A DNA stretch of 64,000 nt from Lysinibacillus_B sp042920265 (GCF_042920265.1 NZ_JBDQZI010000007.1:135354-199353), one strand, 5' to 3'; counted from the stretch's first letter, positions 33,196 through 43,205 are shown. Notes: a model not told the origin generated them from the letters alone. A program made the numbers and translations.

Positions 33196-36100
33196 ATGAA
33201 TGCTTTAGAGCAACAAATTGAAGAGTTATTACAACAATCTTCTATCCAATACACAATCTATGAACAAAACCACGACACAGAACGAATGGAGAAGCTGCAT
33301 TTATTTGCCCGTAAGCTATTGCAAAAAGAATATGTAATCGGCTTTGCCGGTCACTTCTCAGCAGGGAAGTCGAGCATGATTAACGCCCTTTCCGGAGAAA
33401 ACATTTTAGCGACAAGTCCAATCCCTACAAGTGCGAACATTGTAAAGGTGCATAAATCTGATGAAGATTTCGCGATTCTGTATTTGCACAATGAAAAGCC
33501 TGTTAAATTTGAAGCAGGATATGATATTAAACAAGTAAAAGAATTAAGTAAAAATGGTGAGCTTGTATCTCAAATTGAAATTGGTCATTCTACATCTACT
33601 TTACCAGCGGGGGTAACAGTTATGGATACACCTGGGGTAGATTCAACAGATGACGCACATGCAATGAGTACGGAATCAGCACTACATATTGCGGATGTTG
33701 TGTTTTATACAATGGACTATAACCATGTTCAATCTGAATTGAACTTCCAATTTACAAAGCAATTAATGAAATACAATGCAAATGTCTATTTAATCGTGAA
33801 TCAAATCGATAAACACCGCGATGCAGAATTATCTTTTGAAGACTTTAAACAGTCTGTTCATAGTTCATTTGCGGCATGGGGCGTTTATCCAAAAGATATT
33901 TTCTTTACTTCATTAAAGGCAACAGATCATCCACATAATGATTTTCCAAAAGTAAAGAAAATTGTCATGGATTCTATGGAAGATTGGCAGGAGCAGCTTG
34001 TACTAACAGCGAAAAATACATTAGTGAAGTTGCACCATGAGCATGAGGCGTTTTTAGCGACTGAAAAAGAGGAGCGCTTTGAAACATATGAAGAAGTACT
34101 ATCTGAAGATGATTGGCAACACCGCGAGGATTTATTAGAACAATACAATAGATTAACGACACAAACAGAATTATTCTCATATGAACAATGGACGGAGCGT
34201 TTTGAAGAGAAACGGAAAGATATTTTAGATAATGCAACGATTATTCCAGCTGATTTGCGTGAAAAGTTGCGCGCATATTTAGAATCACGCGCCGAGGGGT
34301 TCAAAGTCGGTGGTTTATTTACAGCGAAAAAGAAAACGGCCGAAGAAAAAGAACGTCGTGCACAAGAGGTTAAAGATCAATACCAAACCGTTTTACAATC
34401 ACAAATCGTCGGTTTAATGAAGTCTTTAATGAAGCAAGCATTAAAAGATGTAGGTGCTTTAACAGATGCGCGTGCAGCAGAGGTTGATGCGCGTGAGTTT
34501 ACGGTGCCGTTTTCAGTAATTGAAGATCAAGTACAAGGAAACGTCATGGTAACAGGGGATGCCGTCTTAAACTTTGCAAACCGTGTAGCAGAAGCAACAA
34601 AACGTTTCTTCATTCGTGACACAGATGCGTGGTTAAAAGAAATGCAACCTGTTTTACAGCAAGTGGCACAAGAAGCAGCAGCACCGGTTCAGCTAAAAAT
34701 GAATGCAATGAAAGATAAAATTCATGCGATTAAACAAATTCAAGCAATTGATGAACAGAAAGTATTCAGCGATCAGCAAATGAAGCAAAGTTCAAAAGAG
34801 ACGCGAGCAGCTGCGAAAAATCAATTTGTGAAGTGGCAACAAGATTACGAAAAGGCATTAGCTGATATTCGCCCATTCGATGAATCGATGCTTATACCAA
34901 AAGAGCAGCAGCAAGAAGTATTTGAAGAAATGGCGCTAACGCAAGCAAGTTCATCTCATAATACGGAGGCAGTTGTTGCAAGTGCACTGAAAACTGCTCA
35001 AGCAGTAGGGAATGTTCAAGGCTTTAAAGAAGTAGCAAACTTCTTAACGAAAAAGGTGGAGCGTTTACAGAAAAAAGACTTCACCATTGCCTTATTCGGT
35101 GCATTTAGTGCAGGGAAATCAAGCTTTTCTAACGCATTAATGGGCTCAAAGGTACTGCCTGTATCGCCAAACCCAACGACGGCAGCCATCAATAAAATCC
35201 GTCCAGTCACACCAGAGCATCCACACGAAACAGCAGATGTTCAATTAAAAACAGCCGCTCAGCTTTTAGAAGATATTCAAGGCTCCTATGAAGCAATTGG
35301 TTTACGTGTTTCTTCATTAGATGAGGCATTCAATCGTGCTGCAGAAGGACTGGCTGTGGAGTTAACAGATGAGCGTTTAAATGTGCATAAATCATTTATT
35401 CGCGCTTATTCAGAAGGCTACAATGAATTTAAAGAAAAGCTTGGCACAGTCATTCGTGTTAATCGTGAAGACTTTGAGAAATTTGTTGCGCAAGAAAACA
35501 AATCATGTTTTGTTGACAATATCGATTTCTATTTTGATTCACCGTTAACTCGTATGGGTGTCACATTAGTAGACACACCAGGAGCGGACTCCATTAATGC
35601 ACGCCATACAGGGGTAGCGTTCGACTATATTCGAAATGCAGATGCGATTTTATTTATTACGTATTACAATCACGCATTTGCTAAAGCAGACCGCGAATTT
35701 TTAATTCAGTTAGGGCGCGTAAAAGATGCGTTTGAGCTGGATAAAATGTTCTTCGTCGTAAATGCGATTGACTTAGCTTCAACAGCAGAAGAAGCCGAAG
35801 AGGTAAAAGGGTATGTTCGTTCAGAATTACAACGTTTTGGTATCCGTTTCCCTCGTCTATACGGCGTATCAAGTTTAATGGCGTTGAAGGAAAAGCAAGA
35901 GCAAGCTCACTTCGATTCAGGTATGGCACCATTCGAAGATGCATTCCATCATTTCCTAAATGATGAGTTAATGAGTATTGCCGTACAAGCTTTACACGAG
36001 GAAGTAGAGAAGACACATGCACGTCTTCATGATTTAATCCAGCAAACAGAAGAAAACTTAAAGCGTAAAGATGAGCGTCTAGCGGAACTGACGCAACTTG

Positions 36101-36807
36101 AGCAACATGTGCGTAACACATATAGCTCAACGAATACCGCGATGCTTGAGTCGGATACAAAACAAGAGCTTGATGAGTTATTGTACTACGTCATGCAACG
36201 TGTGTACTATCGTTATCCAGATTTCTTCCGTGAAAGCTATAACCCGTCAACGTTTGCGCAAATGCCAACACAACAAGCATTAGATACGGCGTTAAAAGAA
36301 GTATTACAAGCGTTAAGTTTTGATTTTTCACAGGAAATGCGTGTTACAAACTTCCGTCTAGCACAGTTTGTACAAAAGAAAATGAAAGAACGCTTCAAAG
36401 AAGATGCACAAAACTTAAAAGAGTTTAACCATAGCTTCTCATTTTTAGCTTATGAGTCAGAAGAGCCTAGCATTTTAGACTTCGTAGGGCCATTTAGTCA
36501 TCGTGAGAAGTACGCGAGCGTAAAATCGTATTATAAAAATCAAAAAGCGTTCTTTGAGAAAAATGAGAAAGAACAGCTAAAAGAAGCACTGGAAAACTTA
36601 ACAAAACCAGATGCACAACAATATGTTGAAGATGAAAAGAACCGCCTGCAAGATTGGGCAATGCGTTTTATTGCACAGGAAGCAGAAGGGTTACGTCTAC
36701 ACCTGTTTGGACAAGCACTGGAGCAAATCGAAACAGAGCGCATGCTACTGCAAGAAGAAAGTCGTCTTGCAACGTGGAAAGAAATTTATGCACAACTTCA
36801 AAAATAA
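33196..36807 (+). CDS. dynA: Double dynamin-like GTPase DynA
   Basis: 1203 residues from ATG 33196. Two complete dynamin units are fused: the first GTPase has P-loop GHFSAGKSSMINAL and DTPGVD; the second has GAFSAGKSSFSNAL and DTPGAD, starting ~residue 625. NQID and NAID motifs supply guanine specificity. Helical stalk regions follow each GTPase. B. subtilis DynA (YpbR) has the same fused layout, tethers and fuses membranes, and helps seal membranes under phage or antibiotic stress. The gene ends 12 bp before the sulfurtransferase start, so the two may be co-transcribed. Confidence 0.93.
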   Translation: MNALEQQIEELLQQSSIQYTIYEQNHDTERMEKLHLFARKLLQKEYVIGFAGHFSAGKSSMINALSGENILATSPIPTSANIVKVHKSDEDFAILYLHNEKPVKFEAGYDIKQVKELSKNGELVSQIEIGHSTSTLPAGVTVMDTPGVDSTDDAHAMSTESALHIADVVFYTMDYNHVQSELNFQFTKQLMKYNANVYLIVNQIDKHRDAELSFEDFKQSVHSSFAAWGVYPKDIFFTSLKATDHPHNDFPKVKKIVMDSMEDWQEQLVLTAKNTLVKLHHEHEAFLATEKEERFETYEEVLSEDDWQHREDLLEQYNRLTTQTELFSYEQWTERFEEKRKDILDNATIIPADLREKLRAYLESRAEGFKVGGLFTAKKKTAEEKERRAQEVKDQYQTVLQSQIVGLMKSLMKQALKDVGALTDARAAEVDAREFTVPFSVIEDQVQGNVMVTGDAVLNFANRVAEATKRFFIRDTDAWLKEMQPVLQQVAQEAAAPVQLKMNAMKDKIHAIKQIQAIDEQKVFSDQQMKQSSKETRAAAKNQFVKWQQDYEKALADIRPFDESMLIPKEQQQEVFEEMALTQASSSHNTEAVVASALKTAQAVGNVQGFKEVANFLTKKVERLQKKDFTIALFGAFSAGKSSFSNALMGSKVLPVSPNPTTAAINKIRPVTPEHPHETADVQLKTAAQLLEDIQGSYEAIGLRVSSLDEAFNRAAEGLAVELTDERLNVHKSFIRAYSEGYNEFKEKLGTVIRVNREDFEKFVAQENKSCFVDNIDFYFDSPLTRMGVTLVDTPGADSINARHTGVAFDYIRNADAILFITYYNHAFAKADREFLIQLGRVKDAFELDKMFFVVNAIDLASTAEEAEEVKGYVRSELQRFGIRFPRLYGVSSLMALKEKQEQAHFDSGMAPFEDAFHHFLNDELMSIAVQALHEEVEKTHARLHDLIQQTEENLKRKDERLAELTQLEQHVRNTYSSTNTAMLESDTKQELDELLYYVMQRVYYRYPDFFRESYNPSTFAQMPTQQALDTALKEVLQALSFDFSQEMRVTNFRLAQFVQKKMKERFKEDAQNLKEFNHSFSFLAYESEEPSILDFVGPFSHREKYASVKSYYKNQKAFFEKNEKEQLKEALENLTKPDAQQYVEDEKNRLQDWAMRFIAQEAEGLRLHLFGQALEQIETERMLLQEESRLATWKEIYAQLQK

Positions 36808-36819
36808 GGGGTGGCTCAA

Positions 36820-37626
36820 ATGACAAATGTATTTGTAACGGTAGATCAAGTAGAAACACCTGCCCGCTTTATTGATGTACGCTTTAATTTAATGGACAAC
36901 AATGAAGGGCGTACACAATACGAAAAAGAGCATGTGGCAGGAGCCGTTTATTTTGATTTGGAAAAAGACTTATCGGACATGTCAAAACAAGCTGGTCGTC
37001 ATCCAATGCCAGAAAAAGAGCAACTTATTGAATTATTTGAGCATGTTGGCTTACATTTAGCAGATCGTATTTATATTTATGACCAAGGGGGAGCACCTTT
37101 TGCTCCTCGTGCTTGGTGGATGTTGAAATATGCTGGATTTGAAAATGTCTCTATTGTAAATGGCGGGTTTGAAGCATTAAAAAATGCAGGGTATGCTACG
37201 ACATCAAATAAAGAATCATTTGATCGTTCAAGTATTACACCCAATTGGCAACAGGACATCTATGCTGATCGTGAATATGTAAAGGCGATTACGGAAGGTG
37301 CAAAAGAAGCAATATTACTAGATGCACGCGCGGCCATTCGTTACCGTGGGGAGCACGAGCCACTGGACCCAGTAGCTGGTCATATCCCAACAGCGAAGAA
37401 TTTTGACTGGGAGCAAGTAAAAGACGGTACTCACCTTGTTGTAACAGATGAGCTAAAGCAGGCTGTACCAACGGATCAAGAAGTAGTCGTTTACTGTGGC
37501 TCAGGTGTTACTGCTTCCCCGTTATATACAGTATTAAAAGAAGCAGGCTATGATCATGTAAAATTATATGTCGGTAGTTATAGCGATTGGATTACAAAGT
37601 ATCCTATAGCAACAGGTGAAGAATAG
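36820..37626 (+). CDS. Tandem rhodanese sulfurtransferase
   Basis: 268 residues from ATG 36820, with AAGGGGTGG upstream. Two rhodanese domains: the N-terminal one is inactive (Asp instead of Cys in IYDQGGAPFAPRAWW), the C-terminal one has the active loop CGSGVT in VVYCGSGVTASP. That loop type is typical of 3-mercaptopyruvate sulfurtransferase, whereas thiosulfate enzymes have CRKGVT. It transfers sulfane sulfur to thiol or cyanide acceptors. It follows dynA directly and ends with a clear terminator. Confidence 0.88.
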   Translation: MTNVFVTVDQVETPARFIDVRFNLMDNNEGRTQYEKEHVAGAVYFDLEKDLSDMSKQAGRHPMPEKEQLIELFEHVGLHLADRIYIYDQGGAPFAPRAWWMLKYAGFENVSIVNGGFEALKNAGYATTSNKESFDRSSITPNWQQDIYADREYVKAITEGAKEAILLDARAAIRYRGEHEPLDPVAGHIPTAKNFDWEQVKDGTHLVVTDELKQAVPTDQEVVVYCGSGVTASPLYTVLKEAGYDHVKLYVGSYSDWITKYPIATGEE

Positions 37627-37628
37627 TA

Positions 37629-37660
37629 GATAGGCGAAATCATTCGTGATTTCGCCTATT
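37629..37660 (+). terminator. Terminator after the sulfurtransferase
   Basis: ATAGGCGAAATC pairs perfectly with GATTTCGCCTAT around ATTCGT, followed by TTATATAAG. Confidence 0.8.
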
Positions 37661-37734
37661 TATATAAGGAAGAGAAATGAAAGTACGTGATAGGAGTATG
37701 ATTATTGGGAAACTACCAATTGTATCCAAATAAC

Positions 37735-37830
37735 ACTGTCGACATTGAACGGTCAAAAAGCTACGGTATCGGAGCAAAACGTCGCTGTATCCGATTCAAA
37801 CCGTCTGGCATGAGCGAAACACTGCCGTAT
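37735..37830 (+). repeat. Degenerate short direct repeats
   Basis: GTATC followed by A/C-rich sequence recurs four times: GTATCCAAATAACACTGTCG, GTATCGGAGCAAAACGTCG, GTATCCGATTCAAACCGTC and GTATCCCAGCAAAAG. Spacing is irregular. They lie upstream of the PhzF-like gene. Function unknown. Confidence 0.45.
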
Positions 37831-37880
37831 CCCAGCAAAAGTTATGCTGGAACATTAAAATGCATATATGGAGGTCTGTT

Positions 37881-38759
37881 ATGAAAAAAGAGAAAGTATT
37901 ACATATTGACGCATTTAGTACAAAGCCGAATAAGGGAAATCCAGCAGGAGTTGTGTTAAATGGGCAGGATTACACAGAATTAGAAATGCAATTGATGGCA
38001 AAAAAAGTAGGATTTAGCGAAACAGCCTTTGTGCTACCATCGGAAGTAGCAGATTATCGTATCCGTTTCTTTACGCCAGGTTTTGAGGCAAATTTGTGTG
38101 GACATGCAACAATCGGAACAGTTTTTGCGATGAAAGAAGCAGGGATGATGGAACAAAATCGTTTTTCAATTGAGACGAAGGCAGGTATATTACCAATTGA
38201 AGTAAGAGAGGAAGAGGGGCAAATACTCATTACGATGCAACAAGCCGCACCCGAATTTATCCCATTTGAAGGTTCTATAGCAGAATTAGCAGCTTCTATT
38301 GGACTAGGTGTGGATGAACTGGATGAACGCTATCCTGTCATGTATGGTAGCACGGGTAACTGGACATTGATTGTCCCGATTAAGAAACTAGAAAGCTTTT
38401 CAAAAATGCAACCACAGCAAGAGAAGTTTCCAGCGCTAACCCCTGCAAAGCCAAATGTATCCATCCATCCGTTATGCTTAGACGTATATGATGCTGAAAG
38501 TACGATGCATGGTCGTCATTTTTCTTCCCCATCTGCTGGCATACTGGAAGACCCAGTAACAGGAACGGCTTCAGGTGTCATGGGTGCATATTATAAACAA
38601 TTTATAAAGCCAGATTTCATGCTTCCTGCCACATTCATTGTAGAACAAGGTCATGAAATGAATAAAGAAGGAAAAGTATATGTGCATGTAAATGAAGGCA
38701 TATCTATTTCTATCTCAGGAACCGCTGTATTTTCAGGAGAAATATTAGTAACGATTTGA
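37881..38759 (+). CDS. PhzF family isomerase
   Basis: 292 residues from ATG 37881, with GGAGG nine nt upstream. The family start KVLHIDAFSTKPNKGNPAGV is followed by the catalytic Glu in GFSETAFVLP and the FTPGFEANLCGHATIG motif; the second half has GILEDPVTGTASG. PhzF-like proteins have two diaminopimelate epimerase-like domains and isomerise or epimerise small metabolites. No phenazine genes are present, so this is one of the generic PhzF-like proteins without a known substrate. Terminator follows. Confidence 0.87.
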   Translation: MKKEKVLHIDAFSTKPNKGNPAGVVLNGQDYTELEMQLMAKKVGFSETAFVLPSEVADYRIRFFTPGFEANLCGHATIGTVFAMKEAGMMEQNRFSIETKAGILPIEVREEEGQILITMQQAAPEFIPFEGSIAELAASIGLGVDELDERYPVMYGSTGNWTLIVPIKKLESFSKMQPQQEKFPALTPAKPNVSIHPLCLDVYDAESTMHGRHFSSPSAGILEDPVTGTASGVMGAYYKQFIKPDFMLPATFIVEQGHEMNKEGKVYVHVNEGISISISGTAVFSGEILVTI

Positions 38760-38790
38760 ATATTTTAATGGTTTAAGTTTTACTTAAAAA

Positions 38791-38831
38791 TAAGTGTAGA
38801 CAAATTTTAACTTTGTCTACACTCTTTTTTA
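38791..38831. terminator. Bidirectional terminator
   Basis: AGTGTAGACAAA (38793-38804) pairs with TTTGTCTACACT (38812-38823), with T-rich flanks on both strands, between converging genes. Confidence 0.85.
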
Positions 38832-39719
38832 ATCTATAATATGAAAGTAATCTTTTACAATGTCAATGTAATGTTGCATGGCAAGTGGTAAATGGCGGTG
38901 ACGCAAGTATGTTAAATAGACGGAACGATGTAGTAGTGGGTGATGAATATTTCGTTGGACGATCGAATTAGCAGTCGGTCCTTGTAAATAACTTTCAGGT
39001 AAAATCGTAATCCCTAAATTTCCCCGCACAAGTGAGACGGCTGTTTCGAAATGCTCCACCTCGTAATAGATATTGGGATTAATATTTTCTGCATGAAAGG
39101 CGGTTAAAATATCTTTTCTAGATTGAAATCCTTCAGCACAAATAATAAAGGGCTCATTTTTTAAATCAGCTAGTGTTAAATGCTCCTTTTCGGCGAGCGG
39201 ATGTTCTTTTGGAAATACGATGACGAGTGGTTCGTCGTATAATTTAATCGCTGCTACGGCATCATCTTCCACTTGTTGATTTGTAATATTCACATGTGTA
39301 TGCTGTGTTTTTAAAGATTTTTTCACTTCTGCTGCACTTAATACATCAGCAAGTTTAAAATGCATTTGAGGGTAAATGTTTTTGAGTTGATGAATAGTTG
39401 AAGGAACCCAATATTTCACGGATTCAATGACACCAAGGGCTATTTCACCTTGTCCGAATTTACCAGTTTCATCCAATTCCTGACGTAAAATTTTTACGTT
39501 CAATAAAATCTCTTTTGCTCGTGCGTATAATAATTCTCCTACATCTGTAAGCTGTAATTTTCTAGTGTGACGTTCTAGAAGGGGGTGCCCTACCTCGGCT
39601 TCCAATTTTTTTATTGCAATAGAAAGAGATGGTTGCGAAATATGCAATTGTTCCGATGCTTTTGAATAGCTCATTGAATCAACAAGCTGTATAAAATACT
39701 CTAGTTGTCTAATATCCAT
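38829..39719 (-). CDS. LysR family regulator, probably of hutG-gltS
   Basis: 296 residues from ATG 39719 (GAGGTT eight nt upstream; the longer 39734 start is less likely). The N-terminal winged helix reads MDIRQLEYFIQLVDSMSYSKASEQLHIS in two adjoining parts, with recognition helix SQPSLSIAIKKLEAEVG; the rest is a LysR substrate-binding domain. It is divergent from hutG with a 109 bp shared region, the usual layout for a LysR activator and its target. The ligand is unknown; formiminoglutamate or glutamate is a reasonable guess. Confidence 0.88.
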   Translation of the reverse strand: MDIRQLEYFIQLVDSMSYSKASEQLHISQPSLSIAIKKLEAEVGHPLLERHTRKLQLTDVGELLYARAKEILLNVKILRQELDETGKFGQGEIALGVIESVKYWVPSTIHQLKNIYPQMHFKLADVLSAAEVKKSLKTQHTHVNITNQQVEDDAVAAIKLYDEPLVIVFPKEHPLAEKEHLTLADLKNEPFIICAEGFQSRKDILTAFHAENINPNIYYEVEHFETAVSLVRGNLGITILPESYLQGPTANSIVQRNIHHPLLHRSVYLTYLRHRHLPLAMQHYIDIVKDYFHIID

Positions 39720-39828
39720 GCTGTTTAACCTCATTTATAAATTTAAACTATAATTTTATGTATATTATATATTAGATTTATGATAAATGTAACAATATAC
39801 TTAGATAGTACAGAGAGGAGTTCATGTT
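39720..39828. promoter_or_regulatory. Divergent control region, LysR gene / hutG
   Basis: Very AT-rich. CATTTATaaAT-like sequence near 39732 and ATTTATGATAAATG near 39776-39789 form inverted arms around the centre. TATACT (39796-39801) is a plausible hutG -10. A LysR-type T-N11-A site is likely within, but I cannot fix it. Confidence 0.45.
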
Positions 39829-40764
39829 ATGGGAAAGACAAATTGGCAGGGGCGAGTAGATAATCCAGTGACACCGCTTACATTAAGATATCATCAAATA
39901 GTAAAAGTGATTGAGCATACCGCTTTATCTCAAGGTGAAAAGAGCGTAGCCTTTGTTGGTTTTGAATGTGAAGCAGGTGTAGCACGTAACCAAGGAAGAA
40001 TTGGTGCAAAAGATGCACCACAAGCTTTACGCCAAGCATTATCAAGTATATCTTGGCATGGTTCGGAAAAAAGTATGCTATATGATACAGGAAACATCAC
40101 TTGTCATAATGATGAGTTAGAAGAGGCGCAACAGGCACTTGGTAAAAGAGTAAAGGATATTTTAGAGAAAAAAATCCCGGTCATTGTATTAGGTGGCGGT
40201 CATGAAACAACTTATGGTCATTACTTAGGTGTTCGCCAAGCATATCCACAAGCTAAAATAGGCATTATTAATATTGATGCACATTTTGATATGCGACCAT
40301 ACGAAAAACAAACTTCATCTGGTACAATGTTCCGCCAAATTTTAGATGAGGATTCAAATGCTTCTTATTTTGTTGTGGGAATTCAGCGTTATGGAAATAC
40401 ACGTGACTTGTTTGAACAAGCAAACAAATACGGGGTAAACTATATTTTAGAGGATGAGATGCTTGGGCATTTAGAACAAGTACAAGCAAGACTAGCTGAG
40501 TTTATCGAAGCACATGAAGTCGTATATGTCACGCTATGTACAGATGTATTAAATGCGGCTGAGGCGCCTGGTGTAAGTGCTCCTTCACCATTTGGTCTAT
40601 CTGCCATTCAAGTTCGTCACCTTCTTCGATTTATCACAGCATTTGAGAAAGTGGTTTCGTTTGATATATGCGAAGTCAATCCAGCATTAGATTTAGATTT
40701 ACGCACAGTCAAATTAGGGGCTCATCTTATTAATGAAGTGGTTTTGCAATTTACAGATTTATGA
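39829..40764 (+). CDS. hutG: Formimidoylglutamase
   Basis: 311 residues, ureohydrolase fold. Manganese-binding segments are GGGHETTYG, NIDAHFDMR and SFDICEVNPALDLD, plus CTDVLNAAEAPGVSAPSP typical of HutG. The enzyme hydrolyses N-formimino-L-glutamate to glutamate and formamide, the last step of histidine degradation in bacilli. No other hut gene lies nearby. GAGAGGAG precedes ATG 39829. An Na+/glutamate symporter gene follows 87 bp downstream, consistent with a glutamate-centred pair. Confidence 0.88.
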   Translation: MGKTNWQGRVDNPVTPLTLRYHQIVKVIEHTALSQGEKSVAFVGFECEAGVARNQGRIGAKDAPQALRQALSSISWHGSEKSMLYDTGNITCHNDELEEAQQALGKRVKDILEKKIPVIVLGGGHETTYGHYLGVRQAYPQAKIGIINIDAHFDMRPYEKQTSSGTMFRQILDEDSNASYFVVGIQRYGNTRDLFEQANKYGVNYILEDEMLGHLEQVQARLAEFIEAHEVVYVTLCTDVLNAAEAPGVSAPSPFGLSAIQVRHLLRFITAFEKVVSFDICEVNPALDLDLRTVKLGAHLINEVVLQFTDL

Positions 40765-40851
40765 CACAAATTCGGGGATGATCAGTAATTCGATAAACTA
40801 TTTATTGAATAGAACGGAAATCAACCCCAACTTACAAAAGGAGATTAAGAA

Positions 40852-42036
40852 ATGACATTCGATCAGACAGCGACAATTTTCCTAGCCGTATTTGTATTAA
40901 CAATCGGCACAATTTTAATTAAACGTAGTCCTATTTTACAAAAATTCTGTATTCCGGCACCTGTAGTAGGTGGATTACTCTTTGCAATAATCGTCACGTT
41001 TTTAAAATATTTTAACATTGTTGAAATTACAGTAGATACATCACTACAAAGTTTATTTATGATTACGTTCTTTACGACAGTAGGTCTAGGGGCAAGTTTT
41101 AGTCTTATTAAATTAGGTGGGAAATTATTAATTATTTATTGGATTGCAGCTGGTTCAATTGCAGTTATTCAAAATGTAGTTGGGGTTTCTCTTGCAAAAG
41201 TATTAGGCATTGAGCCGTTAATCGGTATGATGGCCGGTGCTGTATCGATGTCTGGTGGACATGGTGGTGCAGCTGCTTATGGTCAAACAGTGGAAGCATT
41301 AGGCGTTAGTTCCGCATTATCAGTTGGTGCAGCGGCAGCTACTTTAGGTTTAGTTGCGGGTGGTTTAGTCGGTGGTCCTGTCGTTAAATATTTAATGACG
41401 AAATATAATTTAAAGCCATCTGAAACAGAATTGCAAAATGCTAAGGAAGTTGAAGAAGTAAAAGAGGAAATTACAACAGATAACTTCTTTACACAAGTAT
41501 TACTCATTACATTTGCAATGGCAGTCGGTTCTTATATCGGTACTTGGTTCTCAGAAGCAACGGGTTATGCATTACCAGGTTATGTAGGGGCAATGTTTGC
41601 AGCGGTTATTGTCCGCAATGTTGTAGACCGTGTAGCGCCAAATGCCATTAATATGCGTATTGTAGACTTAATTGGTGACATTACATTAGGAATTTTCTTA
41701 TCAATGGCACTAATGAGTATTAAACTATGGGAAATTGCAGAATTAGCATTACCATTATTAATCATTGTAGCGATTCAAGTTCTTATTGTAATTCTGTTCT
41801 CAATTTTCATTCTATTCCGCGTTTTAGGAAAAAACTTCGATGCAGCGGTGATGGTTTCGGGTTTCTGTGGTCATACACTCGGTGCTACGCCGAATGCGAT
41901 GGCGAACATGGCAGCAGCAACAAGTCGCTTTGGCCCATCACGTACAGCATTTTTAGTTGTACCGATTGTCGGCGCGTTTTTAATTGATGTAATATCCATG
42001 CCGGTCATTATCTTTACAATTAATATGTTTGCGTAA
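40852..42036 (+). CDS. gltS: Sodium/glutamate symporter GltS
   Basis: 394 residues with about 10-12 membrane segments in two inverted halves. The paired re-entrant loops are recognisable as MSGGHGGAAAYG in the first half and GFCGHTLGATPNAMANM in the second. A charged cytoplasmic loop (~190-210, rich in Glu/Lys) joins the halves. It imports glutamate with sodium. AAAAGGAG precedes ATG 40852. Terminator follows; probably in one operon with hutG. Confidence 0.92.
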   Translation: MTFDQTATIFLAVFVLTIGTILIKRSPILQKFCIPAPVVGGLLFAIIVTFLKYFNIVEITVDTSLQSLFMITFFTTVGLGASFSLIKLGGKLLIIYWIAAGSIAVIQNVVGVSLAKVLGIEPLIGMMAGAVSMSGGHGGAAAYGQTVEALGVSSALSVGAAAATLGLVAGGLVGGPVVKYLMTKYNLKPSETELQNAKEVEEVKEEITTDNFFTQVLLITFAMAVGSYIGTWFSEATGYALPGYVGAMFAAVIVRNVVDRVAPNAINMRIVDLIGDITLGIFLSMALMSIKLWEIAELALPLLIIVAIQVLIVILFSIFILFRVLGKNFDAAVMVSGFCGHTLGATPNAMANMAAATSRFGPSRTAFLVVPIVGAFLIDVISMPVIIFTINMFA

Positions 42037-42092
42037 AGTGACAATATAGCACAACTGAGGGCGTATTTTAGCCCAATGCTCATAAGAAGCAA

Positions 42093-42133
42093 AACACCAG
42101 AATGTTCATCAAACAGCATTCTGGTGTTTTTTC
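42093..42133 (+). terminator. Terminator after gltS
   Basis: AACACCAGAATG (42093-42104) pairs perfectly with CATTCTGGTGTT (42117-42128), then TTTTTT. Confidence 0.93.
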
Positions 42134-42290
42134 ATTTTTCAAAAGGCCCCCGCTTTTAGCCATGTATTAATTAGGGAACAAAATTATTTACATATTATTA
42201 CACTAAAATTAAAATAAATATAAAAAATTGTAACCTTTTACAAAGTTATTCGACCAATTTATTGAATCCACTTTTAAAGGAGAGACAATC

Positions 42291-43205
42291 ATGAAAAAAT
42301 CAGTACCATTTGCTTTATCCGCACTATTAGTAGGGGGAGCATTTGCACCAGCTGGGTTTGCTAATGAGTTAGATGTTGTACCAGTAAATGCAAGTGAAAA
42401 TGACGACAAAGAGGAGCAAGTCCAAGAAAGCTTCATCAAATTGACAGGAACATTCCCAGCGTTTGAAAAACGTGATAATGGGACGTACTATGCATTAATC
42501 GAACAACAAGATGACATGTTTAGCATCGTTGTAGGGGAAGATACAGTCGTCGTGGATAACACAGGCAAACCTGTAGAATTACAAGAAGGAATGGAATTTA
42601 CAGCGTATGTCAATGCCAATAAACCGATGATTTTAATTTATCCACCACAATATTCACCAGAGTTAATTGTTGTACAAACAGAAGAAATGGGCTTTGTAAA
42701 AGTGGCACAGTTCGATGAAAGCTTTGCAAATGAAGAGCTGAAATTAAATATTTCAGAAGATACGGTAATTGAAAATCTATCAGGGACAGCTTTACAAGCA
42801 GAAGATATTGTAGGGAAAGATGTTGCTGTATTTTACACATTCACGACATTTAGCATTCCTGCACAAACAACACCATCAAAAATCATTGTTTTAAGCTACG
42901 ATGAGGAAGAAGAAGTTTCCGAGGAAATGGCAGCGATTCAGCAAATTATTGAGGGCGACTCCTATGTGGTGAATGGTGTGAAGATGGTACCACTTCGCCT
43001 AATTGCTGAAAAGTTAGGGTGGACTGTAAAAGCAACAGGTAAAGGGGCGATTCTATCTAAGCAAAATGCTTCATTTACGATTACACGCGGTGAAAAAGCG
43101 TACGGACATAACCGCGCATTGCATTATTTTGAAGAAGCACCTGCTTTACTAGAACCAACAAAAACATATGTACCTGTAGATTTTGTTGAGTTATTATTAC
43201 CATAA
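42291..43205 (+). CDS. Secreted protein with copper amine oxidase-like stalk domain
   Basis: 304 residues. A Sec signal peptide (MKKSVPFALSALLVGGAFAP, cleavage near GFAN) is followed by an acidic linker and a beta-rich domain (~45-205) I cannot name. The last ~80 residues are a copper amine oxidase N-terminal-like stalk domain, with GVKMVPLRLIAEKLGW and KTYVPVDFVELLLP. Stalk domains act as cell-surface modules in Firmicutes; there is no oxidase catalytic domain. AAAGGAGAG precedes ATG 42291. Monocistronic. Confidence 0.82.
   Translation: MKKSVPFALSALLVGGAFAPAGFANELDVVPVNASENDDKEEQVQESFIKLTGTFPAFEKRDNGTYYALIEQQDDMFSIVVGEDTVVVDNTGKPVELQEGMEFTAYVNANKPMILIYPPQYSPELIVVQTEEMGFVKVAQFDESFANEELKLNISEDTVIENLSGTALQAEDIVGKDVAVFYTFTTFSIPAQTTPSKIIVLSYDEEEEVSEEMAAIQQIIEGDSYVVNGVKMVPLRLIAEKLGWTVKATGKGAILSKQNASFTITRGEKAYGHNRALHYFEEAPALLEPTKTYVPVDFVELLLP

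Noticed and set aside
36811..36819. GTG start for the sulfurtransferase
   Set aside because: GTG 36811 lies within the AAGGGGTGG ribosome binding site; ATG 36820 has normal spacing.
37735..37830. CRISPR array
   Set aside because: Units are short, irregularly spaced and too variable; no cas genes are nearby.
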